This document shows positions 1 through 7,744 of a stretch of DNA of 64,000 bases, in pieces. The translations under genes and the position numbers were made by a program. Where the stretch lies: assembly GCF_001905465.1 (NCBI RefSeq), contig NZ_LISX01000001.1, positions 765,974-829,973 of the forward strand, given 5' to 3'. This stretch comes from Kitasatospora sp. CB01950. GTDB taxonomy: Bacteria > Actinomycetota > Actinomycetes > Streptomycetales > Streptomycetaceae. Every line of letters begins with the position of its first letter. Position 1 is the first letter of the stretch. Below the pieces are notes generated by a model. That model was not told the DNA's origin, did not search any database, and worked only from the letters and a program-made list of their open reading frames with translations.

Positions 1-1101
1 CTGACCATCTTCGCGCTCGGCATCATGCCGTACATCACGGCCAGCATCATCCTGCAGTTGCTCACCGTGGTCATTCCGCGGCTGGAGGCCCTGAAGAAGG
101 AAGGGCAGTCCGGCCAGACGAAGATCACCCAGTACACCCGTTACCTGACCATCGCGCTCGCGGTGCTGCAGGGCACCGGCATCCTCGCGACCGCGTCCAG
201 CGGCGCGCTGTTCTCCAGCTGCCCGCAGGGTCAGAACATCGTGCCGGACACGTCGATCTTCCGGATCGCCACCATGGTCATCATCATGACCGCCGGCACC
301 ACCGTGATCATGTGGCTGGGTGAGCTGATCACCGACCGCGGCATCGGCAACGGCATGTCGATCCTGATCTTCACCTCCATCGCGGCCGGCTTCCCCGGCT
401 CGATGTGGGCCATCAAGGGCTCCGGCACGCTGCTGGGCGGCTGGGGCGAGTTCTCCGCCGTCATCCTGGTCGGCATCATCGTGGTCTGCCTGGTCATCTT
501 CGTCGAGCAGGCCCAGCGCCGGATCCCGGTGCAGTACGCGAAGCGGATGATCGGCCGCCGTGCGTTCGGCGGCACCTCGACCTACATCCCGCTGAAGGTC
601 AACCAGGCCGGTGTGATCCCGGTCATCTTCGCCTCCTCGCTGCTGTACATCCCGGCGCTGGTGGTGCAGTTGACCAACTCGCAGGCGGGGTGGGCGATTT
701 GGATCAAGAACCACTTCATCAAGGGTGACCACCCGGTCTACATGGCCACCTACTTCGTGCTGATCGTGTTCTTCGCGTTCTTCTACGTCGCCATCTCCTT
801 CAACCCCGAAGAAGTTGCCGACAATATGAAGAAGTATGGTGGGTTCATCCCGGGCATCCGGGCCGGCCGACCGACGGCCGAGTACCTGAACTACGTGCTC
901 ACCCGCATCACGTGGCCGGGTTCGCTGTACCTGGGCCTGATCGCGTTGATCCCGATGGTCGCCCTCGTCGCATTCGGGCAGCAGACCAACTTCCCGTTCG
1001 GCGGCACCTCCGTGCTCATCGTCGTCGGCGTCGGACTCGAAACTGTGAAGCAGATCGAGAGCCAGCTCCAGCAGCGCAATTACGAAGGGTTCCTCCGCTG
1101 A
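1..1101 (+). CDS. secY: Protein translocase subunit SecY (5' truncated by window edge)
   Basis: Central pore subunit of the Sec translocase, which moves unfolded proteins across or into the cytoplasmic membrane with SecE, SecG and SecA. The reading frame is open from base 1, so the N-terminus lies outside the window and about 366 residues remain. Several hydrophobic membrane segments are visible. Family landmarks include the cytoplasmic loop with [11 protein letters not shown], the [21 protein letters not shown] region and the C-terminal [15 protein letters not shown] stretch. The stop codon overlaps the adk start by one base (TGATG), indicating translational coupling in the ribosomal protein superoperon. 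Identification is secure; only the true start is unseen. Confidence 0.97.
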   Translation: MTIFALGIMPYITASIILQLLTVVIPRLEALKKEGQSGQTKITQYTRYLTIALAVLQGTGILATASSGALFSSCPQGQNIVPDTSIFRIATMVIIMTAGTTVIMWLGELITDRGIGNGMSILIFTSIAAGFPGSMWAIKGSGTLLGGWGEFSAVILVGIIVVCLVIFVEQAQRRIPVQYAKRMIGRRAFGGTSTYIPLKVNQAGVIPVIFASSLLYIPALVVQLTNSQAGWAIWIKNHFIKGDHPVYMATYFVLIVFFAFFYVAISFNPEEVADNMKKYGGFIPGIRAGRPTAEYLNYVLTRITWPGSLYLGLIALIPMVALVAFGQQTNFPFGGTSVLIVVGVGLETVKQIESQLQQRNYEGFLR

Positions 1102-1760
1102 TGCGTATCGTCCTCGTCGGACCCCCGGGGGCCGGGAAGGGTACTCAGGCGCACGTTCTGGCCAAGACCCTGTCCATTCCCCACATCTCCACCGGCGACC
1201 TGTTCCGTGCCAACATCAGCCAGGGCACCCCGCTGGGTGTCGAGGCGAAGGCTTACATGGACGCCGGGCGCCTTGTGCCCGACGAGGTCACCATCGGGAT
1301 GGCCAAGGACCGCATGCTCCAGGAGGACGCCGCCAACGGCTTCCTGCTGGACGGTTTCCCGCGCAACCTGGGCCAGGCCGAGGCGCTGGACGCCTTCCTG
1401 ACCGAGCAGGGCATCGCGCTGGACGGCGTGCTGGACCTGGAGGTCTCCGAGGACGAGGTCGTCAAGCGGATCGCCGGTCGTCGGCTGTGCCGCAAGAACG
1501 GCGCCCACGTCTTCCACGTGGTGTACAACCGGCCGACCACCGAGGGCGTCTGCGACGAGTGCGGCGGCGAGCTGTACCAGCGCTCGGACGACACCGAGGA
1601 AGCCGTCCGGGTCCGGTTGGAGGAGTACCACTCCAAGACCGAGCCGATCATCGGCTACTACCAGGAGCAGGGCCTGCTGGTCACCATCTCCGCCCTCGGC
1701 AAGGTGGACGAAGTGACCGAGCGCGCAGTCGCCGCCCTGGAGCAGAACAAGAACGCCTGA
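1101..1760 (+). CDS. adk: Adenylate kinase
   Basis: Catalyses ATP + AMP <-> 2 ADP in the cytoplasm and sets adenylate energy charge. The 219-residue product opens with the P-loop [10 protein letters not shown] (residues 7-16) and has the AMP-binding [10 protein letters not shown] region and the DGFPRN motif. It is the long form, with a full LID insert (about 125-160) containing one early Cys and a CDEC pair, as in Zn-binding or zinc-ribbon-derived LIDs. The ATG at 1101 overlaps the secY stop, so the gene probably relies on translational coupling. Downstream a strong hairpin separates it from map. Confidence 0.97.
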   Translation: MRIVLVGPPGAGKGTQAHVLAKTLSIPHISTGDLFRANISQGTPLGVEAKAYMDAGRLVPDEVTIGMAKDRMLQEDAANGFLLDGFPRNLGQAEALDAFLTEQGIALDGVLDLEVSEDEVVKRIAGRRLCRKNGAHVFHVVYNRPTTEGVCDECGGELYQRSDDTEEAVRVRLEEYHSKTEPIIGYYQEQGLLVTISALGKVDEVTERAVAALEQNKNA

Positions 1761-1773
1761 CCCATGCGGCAGT

Positions 1774-1815
1774 GAGACGGCCGGGTCGCCCCGAAGCGGG
1801 CGGCCCGGCCGTCTC
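1774..1815 (+). terminator. Hairpin between adk and map
   Basis: Arms 1774-1790 and 1798-1815 (GAGACGGCCGGG pairing with CCCGGCCGTCTC, then further pairs after one mismatch) form a long GC-rich stem with a short loop just after the adk stop. There is no T tract, as is usual for actinomycete terminators. It could be a terminator or an mRNA-processing hairpin. Confidence 0.6.
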
Positions 1816-1869
1816 GGCGTCGTACGGTGGAAGGCAGTCCGAGAACAGAACGTGGAAGGCGTGGACCAG

Positions 1870-2703
1870 ATGGAGATCAAGACCCCCGAGCAGATCGCCA
1901 AGATGCGGGCGGCCGGGCTGGTCGTCGCCGAGGCCCTGAAGGCGTGCCGCGAGGCGGTCGCCCCGGGGGTGACCACCGGTGAGCTGAACGAGATCGCCGA
2001 CCAGGTCATCACCAAGCACGGCGCCACGTCCAACTTCCGCGCCGACCACGGCGGCCTCTGGTTCCCGGGCGTGATCTGCGCCTCGGTGAACGAGGAGGTC
2101 GTGCACGGCATCCCCGGCGACAAGGTGCTGAAGGCCGGCGACCTGATCTCGATCGACTGCGGCGCGATCCTGGACGGCTGGCACGGCGACGCGGCCATCA
2201 CCGTCGCGGTCGGCGGGACCGCCGACGAGAACGTGATGCTGTCGAAGGTCACCGAGGGCTCGATGTGGGCCGGCATCGCCCAGATGAAGAAGGGCAACCG
2301 CCTGGTCGACGTCTCCCGGGCGATCGAGGGCTTCATCCGCCGCCAGCCGCTGCCCCCGAAGGGCAAGTGGGGCATCACCGAGGGCTACGGCGGCCACGGC
2401 ATCGGCACCGCCATGCACATGGAGCCGCACGTGCTGAACTACGTGGCCGGCCGCGGCAAGGGCCCGAAGCTGGTGCCCGGCACCGTGCTGGCGATCGAGC
2501 CGATGGTCTCGCTCGGCACCCCGCACACCGCGATCCTGGACGACGACTGGACGGTCGTCACCACCGACGGCACCTGGGCCTCGCACTGGGAGCACTCGGT
2601 GGCCGTCACCGAGCAGGGCCCGCTGGTGCTGACCGCCTTCGACGGCGGCAAGGCGGAGCTGGCGAAGCTGGGCGTCACCGCGGCGCCGGACCCGCTGGCC
2701 TGA
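1870..2703 (+). CDS. map: Type I methionine aminopeptidase
   Basis: Removes the initiator methionine from nascent proteins; a cytoplasmic two-metal enzyme. The 277-residue product (MEIKTPEQIAKM...) shows the pita-bread metal ligands: SIDCGAILDGWHGDAA, GYGGHGIGTAMH, the catalytic EP in AIEPMVSLG, and a final Glu near WEHSVAVTE. ATG 1870 was chosen because the family usually starts at MxEIKTPEQ and an AAGG lies upstream. In-frame GTGs at 1852 and 1861 are possible alternatives. The secY-adk-map order is the classical actinobacterial arrangement. Confidence 0.95.
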   Translation: MEIKTPEQIAKMRAAGLVVAEALKACREAVAPGVTTGELNEIADQVITKHGATSNFRADHGGLWFPGVICASVNEEVVHGIPGDKVLKAGDLISIDCGAILDGWHGDAAITVAVGGTADENVMLSKVTEGSMWAGIAQMKKGNRLVDVSRAIEGFIRRQPLPPKGKWGITEGYGGHGIGTAMHMEPHVLNYVAGRGKGPKLVPGTVLAIEPMVSLGTPHTAILDDDWTVVTTDGTWASHWEHSVAVTEQGPLVLTAFDGGKAELAKLGVTAAPDPLA

Positions 2704-2768
2704 CCCCGCAGGGGCGGCGCGCGGGACGGCCGATGATCTGAGGGACATGTCTCAAAGCGGCAGATGAG

Positions 2769-2801
2769 GGCCTGGGGGGTTTTGACCTCCAGGCCTTCTG
2801 T
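2769..2801 (+). terminator. Terminator after map
   Basis: An imperfect stem (GGCCTGG... at 2769 pairing with ...CCAGGCC ending at 2795, loop GTTTTGA) is followed by a pyrimidine/T-rich run (TTCTGTCCTATTTTC). This is the most classical-looking terminator in the superoperon part of the window and would insulate map from mscL. Confidence 0.65.
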
Positions 2802-2854
2802 CCTATTTTCGTCAGCTGACACCCGCAGCTTCGACCCCCCCTCCAGGAGAGACA

Positions 2855-3289
2855 GTGTTCAAGGGCTTCCGCGACTTCATGATGCGCGGCAACGTCATCG
2901 ACATGGCCGTCGGTGTGGTCATCGGTGCCGCCTTCACCGGAGTCGTGACCGGCTTCGTGACCGCGTTCCTCACCCCGGTGCTCGGCGTGGTGGTCGGCGC
3001 GGCCGGCGACTTCGGCGCCTACAAGTTCGACGTCGCCGGCGTGACCTTCCCGTACGGCCAGTTCCTGAACGTGCTGATCGCGTTCTTCCTGACCGCCGCG
3101 GTGCTGTACTTCTGCGTGGTGCTCCCGGTCTCCAAGGCCACCGCCCGCTACCTGCCGAAGAAGCCCGCCACCCCCAAGCGGCCCTGCCCCGAGTGCCTGA
3201 CCGACATCCCCGAGGCGGCCCGCCGCTGCTCCGCCTGCACCGCGGTGGTGGAGCCCGTGCTCCCCATCCAGGTGATGGCCAAGGGCTGA
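2855..3289 (+). CDS. mscL: Large-conductance mechanosensitive channel MscL
   Basis: Homopentameric pressure-release channel of the cytoplasmic membrane that opens on osmotic downshock. The 144-residue product has the N-terminal amphipathic helix MFKGFRDFMMRGNVIDMAVGVVIG running into TM1 (about 14-40), a periplasmic loop, and TM2 (about 68-92). An unusual C-terminal tail carries two CxxC knuckles (CPEC and CSAC, about 108-126), a likely zinc ribbon that E. coli MscL lacks. The GTG start at 2855 has an AGGAGA Shine-Dalgarno sequence 5-9 bases upstream. Confidence 0.95.
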   Translation: MFKGFRDFMMRGNVIDMAVGVVIGAAFTGVVTGFVTAFLTPVLGVVVGAAGDFGAYKFDVAGVTFPYGQFLNVLIAFFLTAAVLYFCVVLPVSKATARYLPKKPATPKRPCPECLTDIPEAARRCSACTAVVEPVLPIQVMAKG

Positions 3290-3292
3290 GAT

Positions 3293-3322
3293 TTCGCTCC
3301 GGCGTGGTGCTTGGTTTACGAT
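3293..3322 (+). promoter_or_regulatory. Candidate promoter for infA-rpmJ-rpsM operon
   Basis: A -10-like TACGAT (3317-3322) lies 18 bases after a poor -35 candidate TTCGCT (3293-3298). It would give an approximately 130-base leader ahead of infA. The -10 is reasonable and the -35 is weak, so this is tentative. Confidence 0.3.
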
Positions 3323-3363
3323 GGTGCGTCGGCTCTCTCGTAGCGTGTTTCGGCACGCCCTCA

Positions 3364-3385
3364 GCCCAGGGGAGTACTCCCGGGC
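3364..3385 (+). other. Inverted repeat in infA leader
   Basis: The perfect 12-base palindrome GGGAGTACTCCC (3370-3381) is flanked by GCCC (3364-3367) and GGGC (3382-3385). It could fold as a hairpin in the infA 5' leader or be a protein-binding site. Its role is unknown. Confidence 0.4.
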
Positions 3386-3456
3386 CGAGGTGAAGCCTGG
3401 TTCGCACGAGCGTTCCGCATACGGTAGCCGGACCCGAAGGGTGGATCTCGCAGTTC

Positions 3457-3678
3457 ATGGCTAAGAAGCAAGGCGCCATTGAGATCGAGGGCACCGTGAT
3501 CGAGTCTCTTCCGAACGCGATGTTCAAGGTCGAGCTGCAGAACGGTCACAAGGTCCTCGCACACATCAGCGGCAAGATGCGCATGCACTACATCCGCATC
3601 CTTCCGGATGACCGGGTCGTGGTGGAGCTGAGCCCCTACGACCTGACCCGCGGCCGGATCGTCTACCGCTACAAGTAA
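3457..3678 (+). CDS. infA: Translation initiation factor IF-1
   Basis: Binds the 30S A site and assists IF-2 and IF-3 in start-site selection. The 73-residue product is a single S1-like OB fold ([20 protein letters not shown]...YRYK), full length and canonical for the family. It begins the run infA-rpmJ-rpsM-rpsK-rpoA-rplQ. The upstream ribosome-binding site is weak (GGTGGA about 10-15 bases from the ATG). Confidence 0.97.
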   Translation: MAKKQGAIEIEGTVIESLPNAMFKVELQNGHKVLAHISGKMRMHYIRILPDDRVVVELSPYDLTRGRIVYRYK

Positions 3679-3713
3679 CAAACGTCAGATCTAGACCCCG
3701 GAGAACCTGAGTC

Positions 3714-3827
3714 ATGAAGGTCAAGCCGAGCGTCAAGAAGATCTGCGACAAGTGCAAGGTGATCCGCCGTCACGGCCGGGTCATGGTGATCTGCGACAAC
3801 CTGCGCCACAAGCAGCGCCAGGGCTGA
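3714..3827 (+). CDS. rpmJ: 50S ribosomal protein L36 (zinc-binding form)
   Basis: Smallest 50S protein, 37 residues, starting [15 protein letters not shown]. It retains the four metal ligands Cys11, Cys14, Cys27 and His32, so it is the C+ zinc-containing paralogue rather than the zinc-independent form. The ATG at 3714 lies 36 bases after infA with a GGAGAA sequence upstream. It is followed by an unusually long 176-base spacer before rpsM. Confidence 0.95.
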   Translation: MKVKPSVKKICDKCKVIRRHGRVMVICDNLRHKQRQG

Positions 3828-3896
3828 GTCACCCCCCAGCATTTCTCGTAGTACCTTCGCGCGACGCGCATCAACGTCATACGCGGGCCGCCCGAT

Positions 3897-3957
3897 CCGT
3901 CCAGCTGGACGGACTGCCACCCCCGGTCAGAGGCCGGGGCTCCCTGTCGAGAGACAG
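3897..3957 (+). promoter_or_regulatory. Cluster of three hairpins in the rpsM leader
   Basis: Three consecutive inverted repeats lie 45-105 bases before the rpsM ATG. They are a perfect 16-base palindrome CCGTCCAGCTGGACGG (3897-3912), CCCCGG/CCGGGG (3921-3926 with 3934-3939), and CTGTC-GAGA-GACAG (3944-3957), the last with a GNRA-type tetraloop. Their position fits an autoregulatory leader for the rpsM-rpsK-rpoA segment, or an attenuator/processing region. No known leader family is claimed. Confidence 0.5.
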
Positions 3958-4003
3958 CGAGTAGGCGGCACGTCAGACCTCTGAAGAACCACAGGAGCCA
4001 TGA

Positions 4004-4384
4004 ATGGCACGCCTCGCCGGCGTTGATCTCCCCCGCGAAAAGCGGATCGAGATCGCCCTCACGTACGTCTACGGCATCGGCCGTACCCGCGCCCAGCTGA
4101 CCCTGGCCGAGACCGGTGTGAGCCCGGACGTTCGCGTCCGCGACATCACCGAGGACGACCTGGTCAAGCTGCAGAAGTTCATCGACGTGAACTTCGAGGT
4201 CGAGGGTGACCTCCGCCGCGCCGTCGCCGCCGACATCCGCCGCAAGGTCGAGATCGGCTGCTACGAGGGCCTGCGTCACCGCCGTGGCCTGCCGGTCCGC
4301 GGTCAGCGCACCCACACCAACGCGCGTACCCGCAAGGGCCCGCGTCGCGCGATCGCCGGTAAGAAGAAGCCGGGCAAGAAGTAG
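4004..4384 (+). CDS. rpsM: 30S ribosomal protein S13
   Basis: Head protein of the 30S subunit that contacts the 50S subunit and tRNA. It is 126 residues and full length: [26 protein letters not shown] at the N-terminus, the helix-two-turns-helix region [16 protein letters not shown], and the basic tail [24 protein letters not shown]. The ATG at 4004 follows GGAG by 7 bases. It is co-directional with rpsK and rpoA in the alpha operon, from which rpsD is absent (rpsD usually lies elsewhere in streptomycetes). Confidence 0.97.
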   Translation: MARLAGVDLPREKRIEIALTYVYGIGRTRAQLTLAETGVSPDVRVRDITEDDLVKLQKFIDVNFEVEGDLRRAVAADIRRKVEIGCYEGLRHRRGLPVRGQRTHTNARTRKGPRRAIAGKKKPGKK

Positions 4385-4457
4385 TCCGTCCCGTCAACCG
4401 GACATCCCTCCGGCCCGCGGGATAGCGGACCGACCACCTCAGTAGGAGAACAGACTT

Positions 4458-4865
4458 ATGCCCCCCAAGGGTCGTCAGGCTGCCGGCGCGAAGAAGATCC
4501 GCCGCAAGGAGAAGAAGAACGTCGCTCACGGGCACGCCCACATCAAGAGCACGTTCAACAACACCATCGTTTCGATCACCGACCCCGCGGGCAACGTGAT
4601 CTCCTGGGCCTCCGCCGGCCACGTCGGTTTCAAGGGCTCGCGCAAGTCCACCCCGTTCGCCGCGCAGATGGCCGCCGAGGCCGCTGCCCGTCGCGCGCAG
4701 GAGCACGGCATGCGCAAGGTCGACGTCTTCGTCAAGGGTCCGGGCTCCGGCCGCGAGACCGCGATCCGTTCGCTCCAGGCCACCGGCCTGGAGGTCGGCT
4801 CGATCCAGGACGTCACCCCCACCCCGCACAACGGCTGCCGTCCGCCGAAGCGCCGCCGCGTTTGA
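4458..4865 (+). CDS. rpsK: 30S ribosomal protein S11
   Basis: Platform protein of the 30S subunit that lines the mRNA exit path. The 135-residue product has a basic N-terminus ([22 protein letters not shown]), the core [26 protein letters not shown], and the C-terminal [23 protein letters not shown] ribosome-binding site precedes the ATG at 4458. A hairpin lies between it and rpoA. Confidence 0.97.
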   Translation: MPPKGRQAAGAKKIRRKEKKNVAHGHAHIKSTFNNTIVSITDPAGNVISWASAGHVGFKGSRKSTPFAAQMAAEAAARRAQEHGMRKVDVFVKGPGSGRETAIRSLQATGLEVGSIQDVTPTPHNGCRPPKRRRV

Positions 4866-4907
4866 TGTGGCGCCTTCGGGCTCGCGGTAACCACCCGCTT
4901 TAAACCT

Positions 4908-4942
4908 CGTACGGGCTCTCGTTTTGCGCGGGAGCCCGTACG
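4908..4942 (+). terminator. Hairpin between rpsK and rpoA
   Basis: Perfect 11-base arms CGTACGGGCTC (4908-4918) and GAGCCCGTACG (4932-4942) enclose a T-containing loop. It may be a partial intra-operon terminator or an RNA-processing site that sets the ratio of ribosomal proteins to RpoA. A related CGTACGG-containing palindrome recurs between rpoA and rplQ. Confidence 0.5.
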
Positions 4943-4998
4943 CTTGGTCCTGTCGGCATCAAATAGTGGGTGCCGAAGACAACTGGAGGATTTCCCCC

Positions 4999-6021
4999 AT
5001 GCTTATCGCTCAGCGTCCGTCGCTGACCGAAGAGGTCGTCGACGAGTTCCGCTCGCGGTTCGTGATCGAGCCGCTGGAGCCGGGCTTCGGCTACACCCTC
5101 GGCAACTCGCTCCGCCGTACGCTCCTCTCCTCGATCCCGGGTGCCGCTGTCACCAGCATCCGCGTCGACGGTGTCCTGCACGAGTTCACCACCGTGCCGG
5201 GCGTCAAGGAGGACGTCACCGACCTCATCCTGAACATCAAGCAGCTGGTCGTCTCCTCGGAGCACGACGAGCCGGTCGTGATGTACCTGCGCAAGCAGGG
5301 CCCGGGTGTGGTCACCGCCGCCGACATCGCGCCGCCGGCCGGTGTCGAGGTGCACAACCCCGAGCTGGTCCTCGCCACCCTGAACGGCAAGGGCAAGCTG
5401 GAGATGGAGCTGACCGTCGAGCGCGGTCGCGGCTACGTCTCCGCCGTGCAGAACAAGGCTTCCGGCCAGGAGATCGGCCGCATCCCGGTCGACTCGATCT
5501 ACAGCCCCGTGCTGAAGGTCACCTACAAGGTCGAGGCCACCCGTGTCGAGCAGCGGACCGACTTCGACAAGCTGATCGTCGACGTCGAGACCAAGCCCGC
5601 CATGCGTCCCCGTGACGCGATGGCCTCGGCCGGCAAGACCCTGGTCGAGCTGTTCGGCCTGGCGCGCGAGCTCAACGTCGACGCCGAGGGCATCGACATG
5701 GGCCCGTCCCCGACGGACGCCGCGCTGGCCGCCGATCTGGCGCTGCCGATCGAGGAGCTGGAGCTCACCGTCCGCTCCTACAACTGCCTCAAGCGCGAGG
5801 GCATCCACACCGTGGGTGAGCTCGTTGCCCGCTCCGAGGCCGACCTGCTCGACATCCGCAACTTCGGTGCGAAGTCGATCGACGAGGTCAAGGCGAAGCT
5901 GGCCGGCATGGGCCTGGCCCTCAAGGACAGCCCGCCCGGATTCGACCCGACCGCTGCCGCCGACGCCTTCGGCGCCGACGACCTGGACGACCAGGGCTAC
6001 GCGGAGACCGAGCAGTACTGA
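4999..6021 (+). CDS. rpoA: DNA-directed RNA polymerase alpha subunit
   Basis: The alpha dimer nucleates RNA polymerase assembly, and its C-terminal domain binds UP elements and activators. The 340-residue product has the alpha-NTD ([13 protein letters not shown]...; [20 protein letters not shown]) and the alpha-CTD helix-hairpin-helix region ([40 protein letters not shown], about 255-295) after a linker. The acidic tail matches actinobacterial homologues. ATG 4999 follows the strong ribosome-binding site GGAGGA by 8 bases. A longer in-frame extension upstream to 4924 runs through the intergenic hairpin and is rejected. Confidence 0.98.
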   Translation: MLIAQRPSLTEEVVDEFRSRFVIEPLEPGFGYTLGNSLRRTLLSSIPGAAVTSIRVDGVLHEFTTVPGVKEDVTDLILNIKQLVVSSEHDEPVVMYLRKQGPGVVTAADIAPPAGVEVHNPELVLATLNGKGKLEMELTVERGRGYVSAVQNKASGQEIGRIPVDSIYSPVLKVTYKVEATRVEQRTDFDKLIVDVETKPAMRPRDAMASAGKTLVELFGLARELNVDAEGIDMGPSPTDAALAADLALPIEELELTVRSYNCLKREGIHTVGELVARSEADLLDIRNFGAKSIDEVKAKLAGMGLALKDSPPGFDPTAAADAFGADDLDDQGYAETEQY

Positions 6022-6030
6022 GTTTTGGCA

Positions 6031-6061
6031 CCGGGGGCGGTCCCGAGCGGACCGCCCCCGG
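6031..6061 (+). terminator. Strong hairpin after rpoA
   Basis: Perfect 13-base arms CCGGGGGCGGTCC (6031-6043) and GGACCGCCCCCGG (6049-6061) close a 5-base loop, ten bases after the rpoA stop. There is no T tract. It is probably a terminator or attenuator that reduces readthrough into rplQ. Confidence 0.65.
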
Positions 6062-6073
6062 CACCATGAAAGT

Positions 6074-6096
6074 CGTACGGACACTGTGTCCGTACG
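6074..6096 (+). promoter_or_regulatory. 23-base near-perfect palindrome between rpoA and rplQ
   Basis: The arms CGTACGGACAC and GTGTCCGTACG surround a single central T. It sits between the post-rpoA hairpin and the rplQ ribosome-binding site. It could be an RNA hairpin or a symmetric operator; the single-base centre suits a DNA-binding dimer better than an RNA loop. The ligand is unknown. Confidence 0.45.
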
Positions 6097-6145
6097 CCCG
6101 CTGCGGTACCTGGTACGGCCGTAGTCGGAGATTCGAGGAGTAACC

Positions 6146-6616
6146 ATGCCCCGTCCCACCAAGGGTGCCCGCCTCGGCGGCGGTCCGTCCCACGAGCCGC
6201 TGCTGCTGGCCGGTCTGGCCCGCGAGCTGTTCCAGTACGGCCGCATCACCACCACCGAGGCCAAGGCTCGTCGCCTGCGCCCGCTGGCGGAGAAGCTGAT
6301 CACCAAGGCGAAGAAGGGCGACATCCACAACCGTCGCCTGGTGCGCAAGACCATCACCGACGTGTCGGTGCTGCACACCCTCTTCACCGAGATCGCCCCG
6401 CGGTTCGAGAACCGCCCCGGCGGTTACACCCGCATCACCAAGATCGGCGGCCGCCGTGGCGACAACGCCCCGATGGCCGTGATCGAGCTGGTCGAGGGCG
6501 AGATCGCCACCAAGGCGACCGTCGCCGAGGCCGAGGCCGCTGCCAAGCGCGCCGTCAAGGAGGCCGAGCAGGCCGCCGAGACCAAGGCCGACGAGGCCGA
6601 GACCACCGAGGCCTGA
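6146..6616 (+). CDS. rplQ: 50S ribosomal protein L17
   Basis: Large-subunit protein near the exit tunnel. The 156-residue product opens [52 protein letters not shown], as in actinobacteria. It ends in a lineage-type Ala/Glu/Lys-rich low-complexity tail (from about residue 125) that E. coli L17 lacks. A GGAG ribosome-binding site lies 6-7 bases before the ATG. The upstream hairpin and palindrome may uncouple it from rpoA. Confidence 0.96.
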   Translation: MPRPTKGARLGGGPSHEPLLLAGLARELFQYGRITTTEAKARRLRPLAEKLITKAKKGDIHNRRLVRKTITDVSVLHTLFTEIAPRFENRPGGYTRITKIGGRRGDNAPMAVIELVEGEIATKATVAEAEAAAKRAVKEAEQAAETKADEAETTEA

Positions 6617-6635
6617 GCCTCGTAGGTCCGTGACC

Positions 6636-6670
6636 GGGCCCGCCCTCCCGTCCCTCGGGAGAGCGGGCCC
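6636..6670 (+). terminator. Terminator after rplQ
   Basis: Arms GGGCCCGC (6636-6643) and GCGGGCCC (6663-6670) have further inner pairing around a TCCCT loop, immediately downstream of rplQ. It marks the end of the ribosomal protein operon before truA. Confidence 0.65.
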
Positions 6671-6707
6671 GTTCGCATCTCAGCTGGGAGACAGGGGAGT
6701 TGGAGTG

Positions 6708-7643
6708 GTGAACGACTGCGCGGAGCGGCCGCCGGTGAAGGACGGCCCGGCCGACGGGCACACCCGGATCAGGCTGGATCTGGCGTACCACGGCGCGGAG
6801 TTCTCCGGGTGGGCCCGGCAGCGTGGGCGGCGCACCGTGCAGGGCGAGCTGGAGGACGCGCTGCGGATCGTGACCCGGAGCGAGGAGAACTTCCCGCTGA
6901 CGGTGGCCGGCCGCACCGACGCCGGCGTGCACGCGCGCGGGCAGGTCGCGCACGTCGACCTGCCGGACGAACTGTGGGCGCAGCACGGCGAGAAGCTGCT
7001 GCGCCGGCTGGCCGGACGACTGCCCGCGGACGTCCGGGTGTACCGGGTGGCCGAGGCGCCGCACGGGTTCGACGCGCGGTTCGCGGCGATCTGGCGGCGC
7101 TACGCGTACCGGGTCGCCGACCACCAGGGCGGCGTCGACCCGATGTTGCGCGGGCACGTGCTGTGGCACGACCGGCCGCTCGACCTGGAGAGGATGAACG
7201 CCGCCGCGAAGCTGCTGGTGGGGGAGCACGACTTCGCCGCGTACTGCAAGAAGCGCGAGGGCGCGACCACCATCCGCACCCTGCTGGAGGTGCACTGGGA
7301 CCGGGTGCCGATCGACCCGTACGCGGCCCAGGAGGGCTCGCTGGCGGTGGCGACGGTGCGGGCGGACGCGTTCTGCCACAACATGGTGCGGTCGCTGGTC
7401 GGCGCGATGCTGCTGGTCGGCGACGGGCACCGGCCGGTGGAGTTCCCGGGCGAGGTGCTGGCCGGCGGCGTGCGGAACTCGGCGGTCAACGTGATCCGGC
7501 CGCACGGGCTGACGCTGGAAGAGGTCGGCTACCCGGAGGACGCGCTGCTCGCGGAGCGGAACCGGGTCTCGCGGCGGCTGCGGACGTTGGGGGACGGTGC
7601 CGCCGAGGGGGCCGCCGGCTCTGCGCCGGGCGGATCCGACTGA
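6708..7643 (+). CDS. truA: tRNA pseudouridine(38-40) synthase TruA
   Basis: Isomerises uridines 38-40 in the tRNA anticodon arm. The 311-residue product has [14 protein letters not shown] near the N-terminus and the active-site block [18 protein letters not shown], whose first Asp is the nucleophile. [20 protein letters not shown] closes the second half-domain. Two adjacent GTGs (6705, 6708) are possible starts; 6708 has the better spacing to GGGGAG. An in-frame start at 6630 would lie inside the rplQ terminator and is rejected. The position after rplQ is conserved. Confidence 0.93.
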   Translation: MNDCAERPPVKDGPADGHTRIRLDLAYHGAEFSGWARQRGRRTVQGELEDALRIVTRSEENFPLTVAGRTDAGVHARGQVAHVDLPDELWAQHGEKLLRRLAGRLPADVRVYRVAEAPHGFDARFAAIWRRYAYRVADHQGGVDPMLRGHVLWHDRPLDLERMNAAAKLLVGEHDFAAYCKKREGATTIRTLLEVHWDRVPIDPYAAQEGSLAVATVRADAFCHNMVRSLVGAMLLVGDGHRPVEFPGEVLAGGVRNSAVNVIRPHGLTLEEVGYPEDALLAERNRVSRRLRTLGDGAAEGAAGSAPGGSD

Positions 7644-7708
7644 GGGGGCCTCCCGCCGGTTCGCCGGGGGTGCTCGGGCGGGTGGGCGGGGGCGGAGGGT
7701 AATCCGTT

Positions 7709-7736
7709 TTGTCGGTCGGCGAGCCCTTGGCACAAT
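7709..7736 (+). promoter_or_regulatory. Candidate promoter giving a leaderless ABC-F transcript
   Basis: TTGTCG (7709-7714) and CACAAT (7731-7736) are spaced by 16 bases. The -10 ends eight bases before the ATG at 7745, so the transcript would start at or next to the start codon. No Shine-Dalgarno sequence is visible, which agrees with leaderless translation. Confidence 0.45.
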
Positions 7737-7744
7737 CCAGAAGC

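Noticed and set aside
4384..4998. A missing rpsD between rpsK and rpoA as a deletion
   Set aside because: The spacers are normal and contain only a hairpin. Absence of rpsD from this operon is usual in streptomycetes as far as I recall, so it is not evidence of loss.
6630..6707. A longer TruA starting at 6630
   Set aside because: The extension would translate the rplQ terminator hairpin and lacks a ribosome-binding site, whereas GTG 6708 has GGGGAG upstream.
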